Positions 16,284 through 24,658 of a stretch of 64,000 nucleotides of DNA are shown piece by piece (the stretch's first letter is position 1; each line of letters opens with the position of its first letter). The notes below the pieces were generated by a model. The model searched no databases and was not told the DNA's origin. It saw only the letters and a program-made list of their open reading frames with translations. Source of the DNA: an uncultured Paracoccaceae bacterium (lineage in GTDB: Bacteria > Pseudomonadota > Alphaproteobacteria > Rhodobacterales > Rhodobacteraceae); assembly GCA_951812615.1 (NCBI GenBank), contig CATOSU010000003.1:248001-312000 (forward strand), written 5' to 3'. The position numbers and the translations under genes are program-made.

Positions 16284-18080
16284 ATGGATATTGCATCACC
16301 GCAGGGCCGCGTGTCGGCCTGGCTTTCGGAATTTGGCCGGGCCTTGTCGGGCCGGGATGCCGAAGCATTGAAAGCGCTATTTGCCGAGGATTGCTATTGG
16401 CGGGACCTTGTTTCCTTCACGTGGAATATCAAGACCATGGAAGGCCGGGATGCCATTGCGGACATGGCTGCGGCGACGCTCGACAATGTCAATCCGTCAA
16501 ACTGGGCAATCGACGGCGAGGCCAGCGAGGCCGACGGTATCACCGAGGCATGGATCACGTTCGAAACCGTTGCCGTGCATGGCAGGGGACATGTGCGGCT
16601 GAATGAAGAAGGCTGCTGGACGCTCCTCACCACGGCGCAGGAACTTCGGGGGTACGAGGAGCACAAGGGCGCCACGCGCGATCCAGGTGTGGTGCACGGC
16701 GCCGACCGCAACCGTGAAACCTGGGCGGAACAGCGCGAGCGTGAAACGCGGGAACTGGGCTATTCCAAGCAGCCATATTGCGTTGTCATCGGTGGCGGGC
16801 AGGGCGGTATCGGCCTGGGCGCAAGGCTGCGGCGCAACGGGGTGCCGACGATTGTCGTCGAAAAGAACGACCGTCCCGGCGACAGCTGGCGCAAGCGCTA
16901 CAAATCGCTCTGCCTGCACGACCCGGTCTGGTACGATCATCTGCCCTACCTGCCGTTTCCGGATCATTGGCCGGTGTTCAGCCCCAAGGACAAGATCGGC
17001 GACTGGCTGGAAAGCTATACCAAGATCATGGAGCTGAATTACTGGTCCCGAACGACCTGCAAATCGGCGCGTTACGACGAGGACAAAAAGGAATGGGAGG
17101 TCGTGGTTGACCGCGACGGCGAGGAAGTGGTGCTGCGCCCCCGGCAGCTGGTGCTGGCGACCGGCATGTCAGCAGTGCCGAATATGCCGGATCTGCCGGG
17201 GATGGACCTGTTCCGGGGCGATCTGCATCATTCCTCCGGCCATCCCGGTCCGGACGCCTACAAGGGCAAGAAAGCGGTGGTCGTCGGGTCCAATAATTCC
17301 AGTCATGACATCTGTGCCGCGCTGTGGGAAGCGGGTGCCAAAAGCGTCACCATGGTGCAGCGCTCCACGACCCATATCGTCAAATCCGACACGCTGATGG
17401 ATATCGGCCTCGGCGCGCTTTACTCGGAAGAGGCGGTCGCCAACGGCATTGACCACAATACGGCTGATCTGATCTTTGCCTCGATTCCGTACAAGGTGCT
17501 GCCGGCTTTGCAGATCCCGCTCTATGAGCAGATGAAGGAACGCGACGCCGATTTCTATGACCGGCTGGAGAAGGCCGGGTTCCGGCTCGACTGGGGGGCG
17601 GATGGCAGCGGACTCTTCATGAAATACCTGCGCCGGGGATCGGGGTACTATATTGACGTGGGCGCCTCGGAACTGATTGCGGACGGTGAAATCAAACTGG
17701 CGCACGGGCAGGTGACCGAGGTTACCGAAACCGGCGTGAAGCTGGAGGACGGGACCGAGCTGGAGGCGGACGTGATCGTTTTTGCGACCGGCTACAGTTC
17801 GATGAACGGCTGGGCGGCGCAACTGATCAGCCAGGACGTGGCCGACAGGGTTGGCAAGGTCTGGGGGCTGGGTTCGGACACGCCCAAGGATCCCGGGCCA
17901 TGGGAAGGCGAAGAGCGCAACATGTGGAAACCGACCCGGCAGGATGCGCTGTGGTTTCACGGCGGAAACCTGCACCAGTCGCGGCACTATTCGCAGTTCC
18001 TGGCGCTACAGCTGAAGGCCCGGATGGAGGGGGTGCCGACCCCGGTCTACGGGTTGCAGGAGGTTTATCACAAGGCGTGA
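16284..18080 (+). CDS. Flavin-dependent monooxygenase with N-terminal SnoaL/NTF2-like domain
   Basis: A 598-residue protein. About residues 1-130 resemble an NTF2/SnoaL-like cone (SWLSEFGRALSGRDAEALKALF, then LFAEDCYWRDLVSF). From about 170 a class B flavoprotein monooxygenase follows: FAD motif VIGGGQGGIGLGARL, NAD(P) motif VVVGSNNSSHDICAAL (atypical, Asn-Asn-Ser where Gly is usual) and a C-terminal VFATGYSSM motif. The start at 16284 lies behind GGGAGGA. Enzymes of this kind hydroxylate small amines, sulfides or ketones. No neighbour indicates a substrate; it stands alone between hairpins and a convergent exporter gene. Confidence 0.85.
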   Translation: MDIASPQGRVSAWLSEFGRALSGRDAEALKALFAEDCYWRDLVSFTWNIKTMEGRDAIADMAAATLDNVNPSNWAIDGEASEADGITEAWITFETVAVHGRGHVRLNEEGCWTLLTTAQELRGYEEHKGATRDPGVVHGADRNRETWAEQRERETRELGYSKQPYCVVIGGGQGGIGLGARLRRNGVPTIVVEKNDRPGDSWRKRYKSLCLHDPVWYDHLPYLPFPDHWPVFSPKDKIGDWLESYTKIMELNYWSRTTCKSARYDEDKKEWEVVVDRDGEEVVLRPRQLVLATGMSAVPNMPDLPGMDLFRGDLHHSSGHPGPDAYKGKKAVVVGSNNSSHDICAALWEAGAKSVTMVQRSTTHIVKSDTLMDIGLGALYSEEAVANGIDHNTADLIFASIPYKVLPALQIPLYEQMKERDADFYDRLEKAGFRLDWGADGSGLFMKYLRRGSGYYIDVGASELIADGEIKLAHGQVTEVTETGVKLEDGTELEADVIVFATGYSSMNGWAAQLISQDVADRVGKVWGLGSDTPKDPGPWEGEERNMWKPTRQDALWFHGGNLHQSRHYSQFLALQLKARMEGVPTPVYGLQEVYHKA

Positions 18081-18151
18081 GCGGCCGCTCGTCGCTCCCT
18101 TGCGGGCGCTTCTCGCCTGGTCGCGGAGACTGCAGGGACCGGTCAGAGCCT

Positions 18152-19129
18152 TCAGTACCGGCGTTTGACCTCGGCCCGCGCGATGGCGCGGGCCTTCTGC
18201 TGTTCGCGCAGGAACACGAACAGCCCCGATCCGATGATCAGCGCCATTCCGGCCCAGACCACGGGTTCCGGCAGTTCCGCCCACAGCAGCCAGCCCCAGA
18301 ACACGGCAAGTGGCAGCAGGATGTATTCGTAGGGCGCCACGGTCGCAGCGTCGGCCAGCCTGTAGGCAGCGCTGAGACAATACCCGATAATCGCGGAGTT
18401 CGCCCCCAGCCCCAGAAAGAACAGCCAGTCGCCTTCCTCCGGCCAGACCCAGGCCCGCAGCAGGAAGATCAGGCTGGGATCGTCGAACCGGGCGGCAAAG
18501 CGACCATCGCCCGCGACCACGTAAAACCCGACAGACACCACGATGAACATCGCCTGAATATACACTGCCAGTGCCGACGCTTTGGTCGTGGCACCGAGTT
18601 TCCGGGTCATCAGCTGCAACCCGGCATAGGCCAGCGCGGCGATTACCGGCAGCAAAAGGATGACCCGACTCGACCCCAGCGCCTCGGAACTGGCCCAGGG
18701 GCGCTGCATCAGGATCACACCCAGGAAACCGACGAGAACCGCGCCGATCCGCAGCGGACCCACTTTTTCGCCCAAAACCGGAATGGAGAGGAGCGTGATG
18801 AACAGCGGCGCCACGAAAAACAGCGCCGTTGCATCCGCCAGCGGCAGCGCGGCCAGAGCCACGAAAAACGTCATGTTGGACAAAACCACCAACACCCCGC
18901 GCAGGATGTGCAGCCCGGGTTGCCGGGTTTTCAGGATCGCAAAACCGCCCTCGAAATGCACCATGACCAGCGAAAACAGAATTCCGATCAGCGACCGGGT
19001 GAACACGATCTGATGCAGCGGATACCCACCCGAAAGCTGCTTGATCAACATGTCGTTCACAGAGATTGCCGTCATCCCCGCCAGAACAAACGCGATGCCG
19101 GCGGCGGAGCGGTTTTGCGGGGCGTTCAT
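18152..19129 (-). CDS. DMT-superfamily transporter (EamA domains)
   Basis: A 325-residue inner-membrane protein with ten predicted helices in two EamA repeats; the first contains VFTRSLIGIL and the typical helix pair ALPLADATALFFVAPLFITL ending in the ILGEK-like VLGEKVG. The end of repeat 2 reads ALIIGSGLFVFLREQQ. The ATG at 19129 has an AAGGAG site. The family exports metabolites such as amino acids, or takes up nucleotide sugars; the substrate is unknown. It converges on the flavin monooxygenase gene and diverges from the coxG-like gene. Confidence 0.88.
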   Translation of the reverse strand: MNAPQNRSAAGIAFVLAGMTAISVNDMLIKQLSGGYPLHQIVFTRSLIGILFSLVMVHFEGGFAILKTRQPGLHILRGVLVVLSNMTFFVALAALPLADATALFFVAPLFITLLSIPVLGEKVGPLRIGAVLVGFLGVILMQRPWASSEALGSSRVILLLPVIAALAYAGLQLMTRKLGATTKASALAVYIQAMFIVVSVGFYVVAGDGRFAARFDDPSLIFLLRAWVWPEEGDWLFFLGLGANSAIIGYCLSAAYRLADAATVAPYEYILLPLAVFWGWLLWAELPEPVVWAGMALIIGSGLFVFLREQQKARAIARAEVKRRY

Positions 19130-19274
19130 GGCCTGCTCCTTCGCTCGGTGTCGGGATCACCGCTATCATGTCCGCGCAGGTTGTCCACTTCCGTTTGCGT
19201 CCTGTGACAGGTCGCTCTTGGACTGGGAGGGCAGGCGGATTAGATAGTTCGGAACCGACGAAGGAGAATTGTGG

Positions 19275-19805
19275 ATGCATATGAGTGGAACCAGGGTGAT
19301 ACAGGCCGAGCCGGCAACGGTTTATGCGGCCCTGCTGGAACCCGAAATGCTCAAGGCTTGTGTTCCGGGCGCGCAGGAGGTGACGGGCAATGTGCAGGAC
19401 GGGTACGAAGCCGTCGTCGTGCAGAAGGTCGGCCCGGTCAAGGCCACGTTCAAGGGGCAGGTCACCATGTCCGACCTCGTGGAGAACCAGAAGCTGGTCA
19501 TTACCGGAGAGGGCAAGGGCGGTGCTGTGGGGTTTGCCAAGGGCGGTGCGGAAGTGACGCTGGAACCGGCCGAGGACGGTGCCACGCAACTGAGCTATGA
19601 TGTGGAGGCCAAGGTCGGCGGCAAGCTGGCGCAGCTGGGCAGCCGGATCATCGACGGGTTTGCCAAGAAAATGGCGGATCAGTTCTTTGTCAATCTCCAA
19701 ACAGCCGTTGAAGGTCCGTCCGCGGAAGCCTCGGAAGAGGGCGGCGACGGCACCGAAGGCGACGGCAAGAAAGGCTGGCTCGGCCGGTTGACCGGGCGCG
19801 ACTGA
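19275..19805 (+). CDS. CoxG-like SRPBCC-family protein
   Basis: A 176-residue protein with a START/SRPBCC fold typical of carbon monoxide dehydrogenase subunit G (opening [20 protein letters not shown], then CVPGAQEV and the [17 protein letters not shown] helix). After about residue 145 there is an acidic linker and a short basic tail [10 protein letters not shown]. CoxG anchors or matures molybdenum hydroxylases, but no cox large-subunit gene is present in this window. The start at 19275 is chosen for its AAGGAGA site; the frame is open from 19269. Stand-alone CoxG-like proteins are common in this family; the exact role is uncertain. Confidence 0.8.
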   Translation: MHMSGTRVIQAEPATVYAALLEPEMLKACVPGAQEVTGNVQDGYEAVVVQKVGPVKATFKGQVTMSDLVENQKLVITGEGKGGAVGFAKGGAEVTLEPAEDGATQLSYDVEAKVGGKLAQLGSRIIDGFAKKMADQFFVNLQTAVEGPSAEASEEGGDGTEGDGKKGWLGRLTGRD

Positions 19806-19861
19806 GCTGCCTTCTCCCGGACTCCGGGCCGGCACAGGGAACAAGGATTTCGGGAAGCGAC

Positions 19862-20791
19862 ATGGCGACGATTCTGTCAGTGCGCGATCTGCGCAAGACT
19901 TATGCCAGCGGATTTGAGGCCCTCAAGGGGGTGTCTCTGGACATTGAACAAGGGGAAATCCTTGCATTGCTCGGGCCGAACGGCGCCGGCAAGACAACGC
20001 TGATTTCCACCATCTGCGGGATCACCGGCATGAGTTCCGGTTCGGTGACCGTGGGTGGCCATGACATCCTGTCCGATTTCCGGGTCGCCCGGGAAATGAT
20101 CGGGCTGGTCCCACAGGAAATCACGCTGGAACCGTTCGAGCGGGTCTGGAACACGGTTCGGTTTTCGCGCGGCCTGTTCGGGAAAAAGCGGGATGACTCC
20201 TATCTCGAGGAGATTTTGCGCAAGCTGTCGCTGTGGGACAAGAAGGACAGCGCGATCAAGGAACTTTCGGGCGGGATGCAGCGCCGGGTTCTGATGGCCA
20301 AGGCGTTGTCGCACGAACCGCGGGTCTTGTTTCTGGACGAACCGACCGCCGGTGTGGATGTCGAGCTGCGCAAGGATATGTGGGAGGTCGTGAACGGTCT
20401 GAAGGCTGACGGTGTCACGATCATCCTGACCACGCATTACATCGAGGAGGCAGAGGCGATTTCCGACCGCGTCGCCGTGATCAGCGGGGGCGAAATCCTG
20501 CTGGTCGAGGACAAGGCGGACCTTATGCGACGGATGGGGCAGAAACAGCTTGCGGTTCAGCTGACCGAGCCGATTGATGCGATACCCGACGCGCTGAGCG
20601 ACTATCAGCTGGAGCAAAGCGGGGACGGACACGTTCTGATTTACACTTATGACACCCGCGCCGACCGCACCGGTATCACCCGCCTGCTGAACGATATTTC
20701 CGCGGCCGGGCTGGTATTGCAGGACGTCCAGACGCGCGAAAGCAGTCTGGAAGAGATTTTTGTCGGGCTGGTATCGGGAGAAGCGGCATGA
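19862..20791 (+). CDS. ABC-2 type exporter ATPase
   Basis: A 309-residue ATPase of the drug/lipid ABC-2 group. Walker [10 protein letters not shown] (about 39-47), signature LSGGMQRR (about 137-144), Walker [13 protein letters not shown] and switch His TTHYIEEAE are all intact. The C-terminal extension ([14 protein letters not shown]...[10 protein letters not shown]) is typical of DrrA/CcmA-like exporters. The stop overlaps the permease start as ATGA. The pair probably exports a lipid, polysaccharide or drug; no substrate is apparent. Confidence 0.93.
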   Translation: MATILSVRDLRKTYASGFEALKGVSLDIEQGEILALLGPNGAGKTTLISTICGITGMSSGSVTVGGHDILSDFRVAREMIGLVPQEITLEPFERVWNTVRFSRGLFGKKRDDSYLEEILRKLSLWDKKDSAIKELSGGMQRRVLMAKALSHEPRVLFLDEPTAGVDVELRKDMWEVVNGLKADGVTIILTTHYIEEAEAISDRVAVISGGEILLVEDKADLMRRMGQKQLAVQLTEPIDAIPDALSDYQLEQSGDGHVLIYTYDTRADRTGITRLLNDISAAGLVLQDVQTRESSLEEIFVGLVSGEAA

Positions 20792-21549
20792 ACTGGCGGG
20801 CCATCCGGGCGATCTATCAGTTTGAAATGTCCCGGTTCTACCGCACGCTAACGCAGAGCCTGATTTCACCGGTCATTTCCACGTCGCTGTACTTTGTCGT
20901 GTTCGGAGCCGCGATCGGCAGCCGGATACAAGAGGTCGAGGGCGTGAGCTATGGCGCGTTCATCGTTCCCGGTCTGGTGATGCTCAGCGTCATGACGCAG
21001 TCGATTTCTAGCGCCGGGTTCGGGATCTACTTTCCGAAATTCATCGGGACGTTCTACGAACTTCTGTCCGCGCCGATCAGTTTTCTTGAAATCGTGGTCG
21101 GCTACGTGGGCGCTGCGGCGACCAAGGCGCTGATCATTGGTGTTCTCATCCTGATCACGTCGATGTTTTTTGTCGATTTGTCGATCGTTCACCCGATTGC
21201 GATGCTGGCCTTTCTGGTGCTGACCTGTCTCAGTTTCGCGTTGCTGGGGTTCATCATCGGGATCTGGGCGCGCAGCTTTGAGCAGCTGCAGATGATCCCG
21301 TTGCTGGTTGTCACGCCCTTGGTGTTTCTCGGCGGGTCGTTTTATTCCATTTCGATGCTGCCGCCGTTTTGGCAGGGGATCAGTTTCTTCAACCCCGTGG
21401 TTTACCTGATCTCGGGTTTCCGCTGGTCGTTCTTCGGTACGTCGGATGTCCCGGTCGGTTTCAGCCTGCTGGCCATCGCGGGATTCACGGCGCTGTGCCT
21501 TGGCGTGATCTGGTGGATCTTCCGGACAGGCTGGCGTTTGCGTGACTGA
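20788..21549 (+). CDS. ABC-2 type exporter permease
   Basis: A 253-residue membrane protein with six helices and the ABC-2 transporter layout: [25 protein letters not shown] at the first helix, and an amphipathic region plus [31 protein letters not shown] (the typical PLxxLPxWLQ-like segment) near the end. It starts inside the stop codon of its ATPase gene. Closely resembles the two-gene transporters annotated as multidrug exporters in Rhodobacteraceae. Confidence 0.92.
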   Translation: MNWRAIRAIYQFEMSRFYRTLTQSLISPVISTSLYFVVFGAAIGSRIQEVEGVSYGAFIVPGLVMLSVMTQSISSAGFGIYFPKFIGTFYELLSAPISFLEIVVGYVGAAATKALIIGVLILITSMFFVDLSIVHPIAMLAFLVLTCLSFALLGFIIGIWARSFEQLQMIPLLVVTPLVFLGGSFYSISMLPPFWQGISFFNPVVYLISGFRWSFFGTSDVPVGFSLLAIAGFTALCLGVIWWIFRTGWRLRD

Positions 21550-21651
21550 CCCGCCGGCATTTTGAAGTTATTGCGACGTTGATTGCCGCAATGGCGATTT
21601 GGCTGCTGACTGCGCCTTGTTTGCGCGACGTTGGCAATCTACATCGGCTCC

Positions 21652-22449
21652 ATGGAATTCAAACTACCCTTTCTGAACAGGACGCCATCGGTTGCGGTCG
21701 TCCGGCTGACCGGGGCCATCGGCATACCGGGACAGGGGTCGCTGAACGCGGCCGGGCTGGCGCCGGTGCTGACGCGTGCGTTCAGACGGGGCAAACCGGC
21801 GGCCGTTGCGCTGCAGATCAGTTCGCCTGGTGGATCGCCGGTGCAGTCTTCGCTGATCGGGGCCCAGATCCGGCGGCTGGCCGAGGAACATGAAATCCCT
21901 GTCTTTGCCTTCGTCGAAGACGTTGCTGCCTCGGGCGGGTACTGGCTGGCGGCTGCGGCGGACGAAATCTATGCTGACGAAAGCTCCCTGATCGGGTCGA
22001 TTGGTGTGATTTCATCGGGATTTGGTGCGCATGTGTTTCTGGCCCGGCAGGGGATCGAGCGGCGGGTTCACACGGCCGGCGAAAGCAAATCGATGATGGA
22101 CCCGTTCAGCCCGGAAAAGGAAGAGGACGTCGCCCGGCTCAAGGTGCTGCTGGAAGGCATCCATCAGAACTTCATCAAACATGTGCGGTCCCGGCGGGGG
22201 CCGAAGCTCGGTTCCGGCGAAAACCTTTTCACCGGCGAGGTGTGGCTGGCGGAGCGGGCGCAGAGCCTCGGCCTGATCGACGGGACCGCCCATCTCGAGC
22301 CACTGATGAAAGAGCGCTACGGCGAGAAGGTCAAATTCCGCCGCTATGGCCCGAAGCGGCCCTTCTGGTCGCGGCTGAGTGCACGGGCGGTGCAGGATGC
22401 TATGACCGGTGTCGAGGAGCGCGCAGCCTATGCGCGTTTTGGCATCTGA
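21652..22449 (+). CDS. S49-family serine peptidase (SppA/SohB-like)
   Basis: About 265 residues from ATG 21652; an in-frame TTG at 21631 would add seven. The nucleophile Ser sits in EDVAASGGYWLAAAADEIYAD (about residues 85-105) and the general-base Lys is expected near GESKSMMDPF (about 145). A single-domain size fits the short signal-peptide-peptidase type. There is no clear N-terminal membrane segment, so it may act in the cytoplasm or attached to the membrane. It degrades cleaved signal peptides or quality-control substrates. The next gene starts 2 bases later. Confidence 0.88.
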   Translation: MEFKLPFLNRTPSVAVVRLTGAIGIPGQGSLNAAGLAPVLTRAFRRGKPAAVALQISSPGGSPVQSSLIGAQIRRLAEEHEIPVFAFVEDVAASGGYWLAAAADEIYADESSLIGSIGVISSGFGAHVFLARQGIERRVHTAGESKSMMDPFSPEKEEDVARLKVLLEGIHQNFIKHVRSRRGPKLGSGENLFTGEVWLAERAQSLGLIDGTAHLEPLMKERYGEKVKFRRYGPKRPFWSRLSARAVQDAMTGVEERAAYARFGI

Positions 22450-22450
22450 C

Positions 22451-22621
22451 ATGATGTTCAAGATCGTAACCCTGTTTCTGGTTGGAATTGTGGTGCTTGC
22501 CATGTTCGGCAAGCTGCGCTTCCCGGGGCAGAAGCGGTTGCAATCTGCGAAATGTCCTGCTTGTGGCCGATACCGGATCGGCAAGGGACCTTGCTCCTGT
22601 GGCAAGGGTGACCGCGGATGA
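22451..22621 (+). CDS. 56-residue membrane protein with C-terminal zinc ribbon
   Basis: The frame begins with ATGATG at 22451, just after the S49 peptidase stop, and its TGA overlaps the start of the exchanger gene (ATGA at 22618). Residues 3-19 form one hydrophobic helix; the tail KCPACGRYRIGKGPCSCGKG has CPxC and CxC cysteine pairs suited to one zinc ion. I do not know a described function. Translational coupling to the Na+/Ca2+ exchanger suggests a small accessory subunit, but this is inference. Confidence 0.75.
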   Translation: MMFKIVTLFLVGIVVLAMFGKLRFPGQKRLQSAKCPACGRYRIGKGPCSCGKGDRG

Positions 22622-23565
22622 TCGCATGGCTGTTGACCGGTCTCGGGTTGGTAATCCTTTTGCTTGCCGGGGATCTTCTGGTCAGAGGGGCGGTTAACCT
22701 CAGTCTGCGTCTGGGCGTGCCGGCCCTGATCGTCAGTCTCAGCATCGTGGCTTTCGGAACGTCTGCCCCGGAACTGTTGATCGGGGTCAAAGCGGTCCTG
22801 AACGATGCGCCCGGCATCGCGCTGGGCAACGTGGTGGGATCCAACACTGCCAATGTATTGCTGGTTCTTGGGTTGCCGGCCTTGCTGGCGTCTCTGCACA
22901 CGAGCGAATGCAATAGCCGCAAGAATTACATTCAGATGATGATTGCGACGGCGTTCTTTCTGGGCGCCTGTTATTTCGGACCGCTGACCTGGATTTCGGG
23001 CCTCGCGCTGCTGGCTGCGCTGACGCTCATTCTGGGCGAGATGTTTCGCGAAGCGCGTGCCCATCGGCGAGCCTGCGAGCCGGACGATCTGTCTGTACTG
23101 GACGAAGCCGACCCCGACATGCCGTATTGGCGGGTCGCTGTTTACATTGTCCTCGGCATGATCGGGTTGCCATTGGGGGCGGGCCTGTTGGTGGAAAATG
23201 CCTCCGCCATCGCGTTGACCTACGGCGTCAGCGACACGGTGATCGGACTGACGCTGGTTGCGGTGGGAACCTCCCTGCCGGAACTGGCGACGACGCTGAT
23301 GGCGGCACTGAGACGGCAGGCGGATGTTGCGCTGGGCAACGTTATCGGCTCCAACATGTTCAACCTTCTGGGGATCATGGGCGTTGCCTCGCTGTTCGGT
23401 CAAATACCGATCCCGCCGGAATTCCTGACTTTCGACCTGCTGGTGATGACGGCGGCTTCCCTTCTGCTGATCCCGTTCGTGTTTTTCCGGTTCGACATCA
23501 CCCGGCCCGTCGGCATTCTGTTGACAGCGCTTTACGTCGCCTATGTTGTGATAGTGATCGTCTGA
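22618..23565 (+). CDS. Calcium/sodium antiporter (CaCA family, YrbG-like)
   Basis: A 315-residue membrane protein with the two inverted alpha repeats of the CaCA family: VAFGTSAPELLIGVKAVLND...ALGNVVGSNTANVLLVLG (about residues 42-85) and VAVGTSLPELATTLMAALRR...ALGNVIGSNMFNLLGIMG (about 217-258), which carry the Glu and Asn ion-binding residues. Ten helices are predicted. It exchanges Na+ or H+ for Ca2+ across the inner membrane. It is translationally coupled to the zinc-ribbon microprotein gene upstream. Confidence 0.93.
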   Translation: MIAWLLTGLGLVILLLAGDLLVRGAVNLSLRLGVPALIVSLSIVAFGTSAPELLIGVKAVLNDAPGIALGNVVGSNTANVLLVLGLPALLASLHTSECNSRKNYIQMMIATAFFLGACYFGPLTWISGLALLAALTLILGEMFREARAHRRACEPDDLSVLDEADPDMPYWRVAVYIVLGMIGLPLGAGLLVENASAIALTYGVSDTVIGLTLVAVGTSLPELATTLMAALRRQADVALGNVIGSNMFNLLGIMGVASLFGQIPIPPEFLTFDLLVMTAASLLLIPFVFFRFDITRPVGILLTALYVAYVVIVIV

Positions 23566-23588
23566 CGCGTCACCGCCGGGAGGTATTC

Positions 23589-24368
23589 ATGACCAGAGCT
23601 CTTGTAACAGGCGCGGGCAAGCGTCTGGGCCGTGCGATGGCGGTGTACCTGGCCGGCCGGGGTTTCGATGTCGCTGTGCATTATGCATCTTCGTCTTCCG
23701 GTGCGCACGAGGTCGTATCGGAGATCCGCGACATGGGGCAGGCGGCGGTCGCGCTGCAGGCAGACCTGTTGGACGAAAACAGGGTTACAGGCCTGCTGCC
23801 GGCCGCGGCAGAGGCATTAGGCGGTCCAATCACGTGTCTGGTCAATAATGCTTCGATCTTTGAATACGATAACATTCATTCCGCGAGCCGTGACAGCTGG
23901 GACCGCAACCTCGGGTCCAACCTTCGCGCACCACTGATCCTGACACAGGCCATGGCGGCGCAGGGTCTGGAACCCCTGACCGACGACAACGGCGAGCCGG
24001 TGGCGACGGGTCTGATAGTAAATTTGATCGATATGCGCGTGCGCAAACTGACGCCCGAATTCATGACCTACACGATTGCGAAGATGGGACTTTGGGCAAT
24101 GACTCAGACAACCGCGCAGGCCCTGACACCTGCCATACGGGTCAACGGCATCGGGCCGGGCCCGACCCTGCAGGGTGGCCGTCAAACCGCAGAGCATTTC
24201 ACCGCCCAGCGGGCGAATACGATTTCTGGCCGCGGATCAAACCCGTCCGATATCTGCGGCGCGCTTGGCTATTTTCTGGATGCGCCGGCGGTTACGGGTC
24301 AGCTTTTGTGCGTGGATGGCGGACAACATCTGGGATGGAAAACGCCGGATGTTCTGGGGGTTGAGTAG
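23589..24368 (+). CDS. SDR-family oxidoreductase, pteridine-reductase-like
   Basis: A 259-residue short-chain dehydrogenase. The cofactor motif is TGAGKRLGRAMA, with the RLG form seen in pteridine reductases and FolM; LVNNASIFE (NNAG-type) and the catalytic YTIAK follow, and a late GQLLCVDGGQHL. Ser of the usual catalytic triad is replaced by Asp (LIDMRVRK), as in pteridine reductases. It may reduce dihydromonapterin or dihydrofolate. The ribosome site is GGGAGGT. It lies 23 bases after the exchanger and ahead of an AT-rich gap before uvrC. Confidence 0.85.
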   Translation: MTRALVTGAGKRLGRAMAVYLAGRGFDVAVHYASSSSGAHEVVSEIRDMGQAAVALQADLLDENRVTGLLPAAAEALGGPITCLVNNASIFEYDNIHSASRDSWDRNLGSNLRAPLILTQAMAAQGLEPLTDDNGEPVATGLIVNLIDMRVRKLTPEFMTYTIAKMGLWAMTQTTAQALTPAIRVNGIGPGPTLQGGRQTAEHFTAQRANTISGRGSNPSDICGALGYFLDAPAVTGQLLCVDGGQHLGWKTPDVLGVE

Positions 24369-24658
24369 GCTTACGCCGGGAAAGTTTTGCACGCCGTTAA
24401 GTTCTGTTAAAAAAGCGTTACAAATTTGTCTTAGATTCCATAAACTTGCTGAGTTTACAAAAATATTTCATTTAAAATCAAGCAGTTAATTATGTGCCTA
24501 TTTTTTTGGCAATGAGGCGAAATTGCGGTGAAACAACGGAAATTTCCCGCTCGCCGCAAGTTATCTTCACACTTATCCACATCTTCCGTGGATTTGTTTT
24601 GGCTTGATCAAGCCGCTGCAAGATTGCAGCGGGGCAACGAGAATCATATCTCTCGGGG
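24369..24658 (+). other. AT-rich intergenic region upstream of uvrC
   Basis: Roughly 24400-24500 is strongly AT-rich for this genome (runs such as TTACAAAAATATTTCATTT). It holds no open frame. It is probably promoter DNA for uvrC; a pair of DnaA-box-like 9-mers lies at its downstream end. Confidence 0.6.
24561..24581 (+). promoter_or_regulatory. DnaA box and a degenerate neighbour
   Basis: TTATCCACA at 24573-24581 matches the high-affinity DnaA box consensus exactly. TTATCTTCA at 24561-24569 is a degenerate copy 12 bases upstream in the same direction. Their position before uvrC suggests DnaA-linked control of a repair gene, or a chance match. Confidence 0.45.

Noticed and set aside
24395-24581. 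Chromosomal replication origin
   Set aside because: Only one perfect and one degenerate DnaA box, no dnaA, hemE, parAB or gidAB gene nearby, and no skew could be computed. Kept as a regulatory candidate only.
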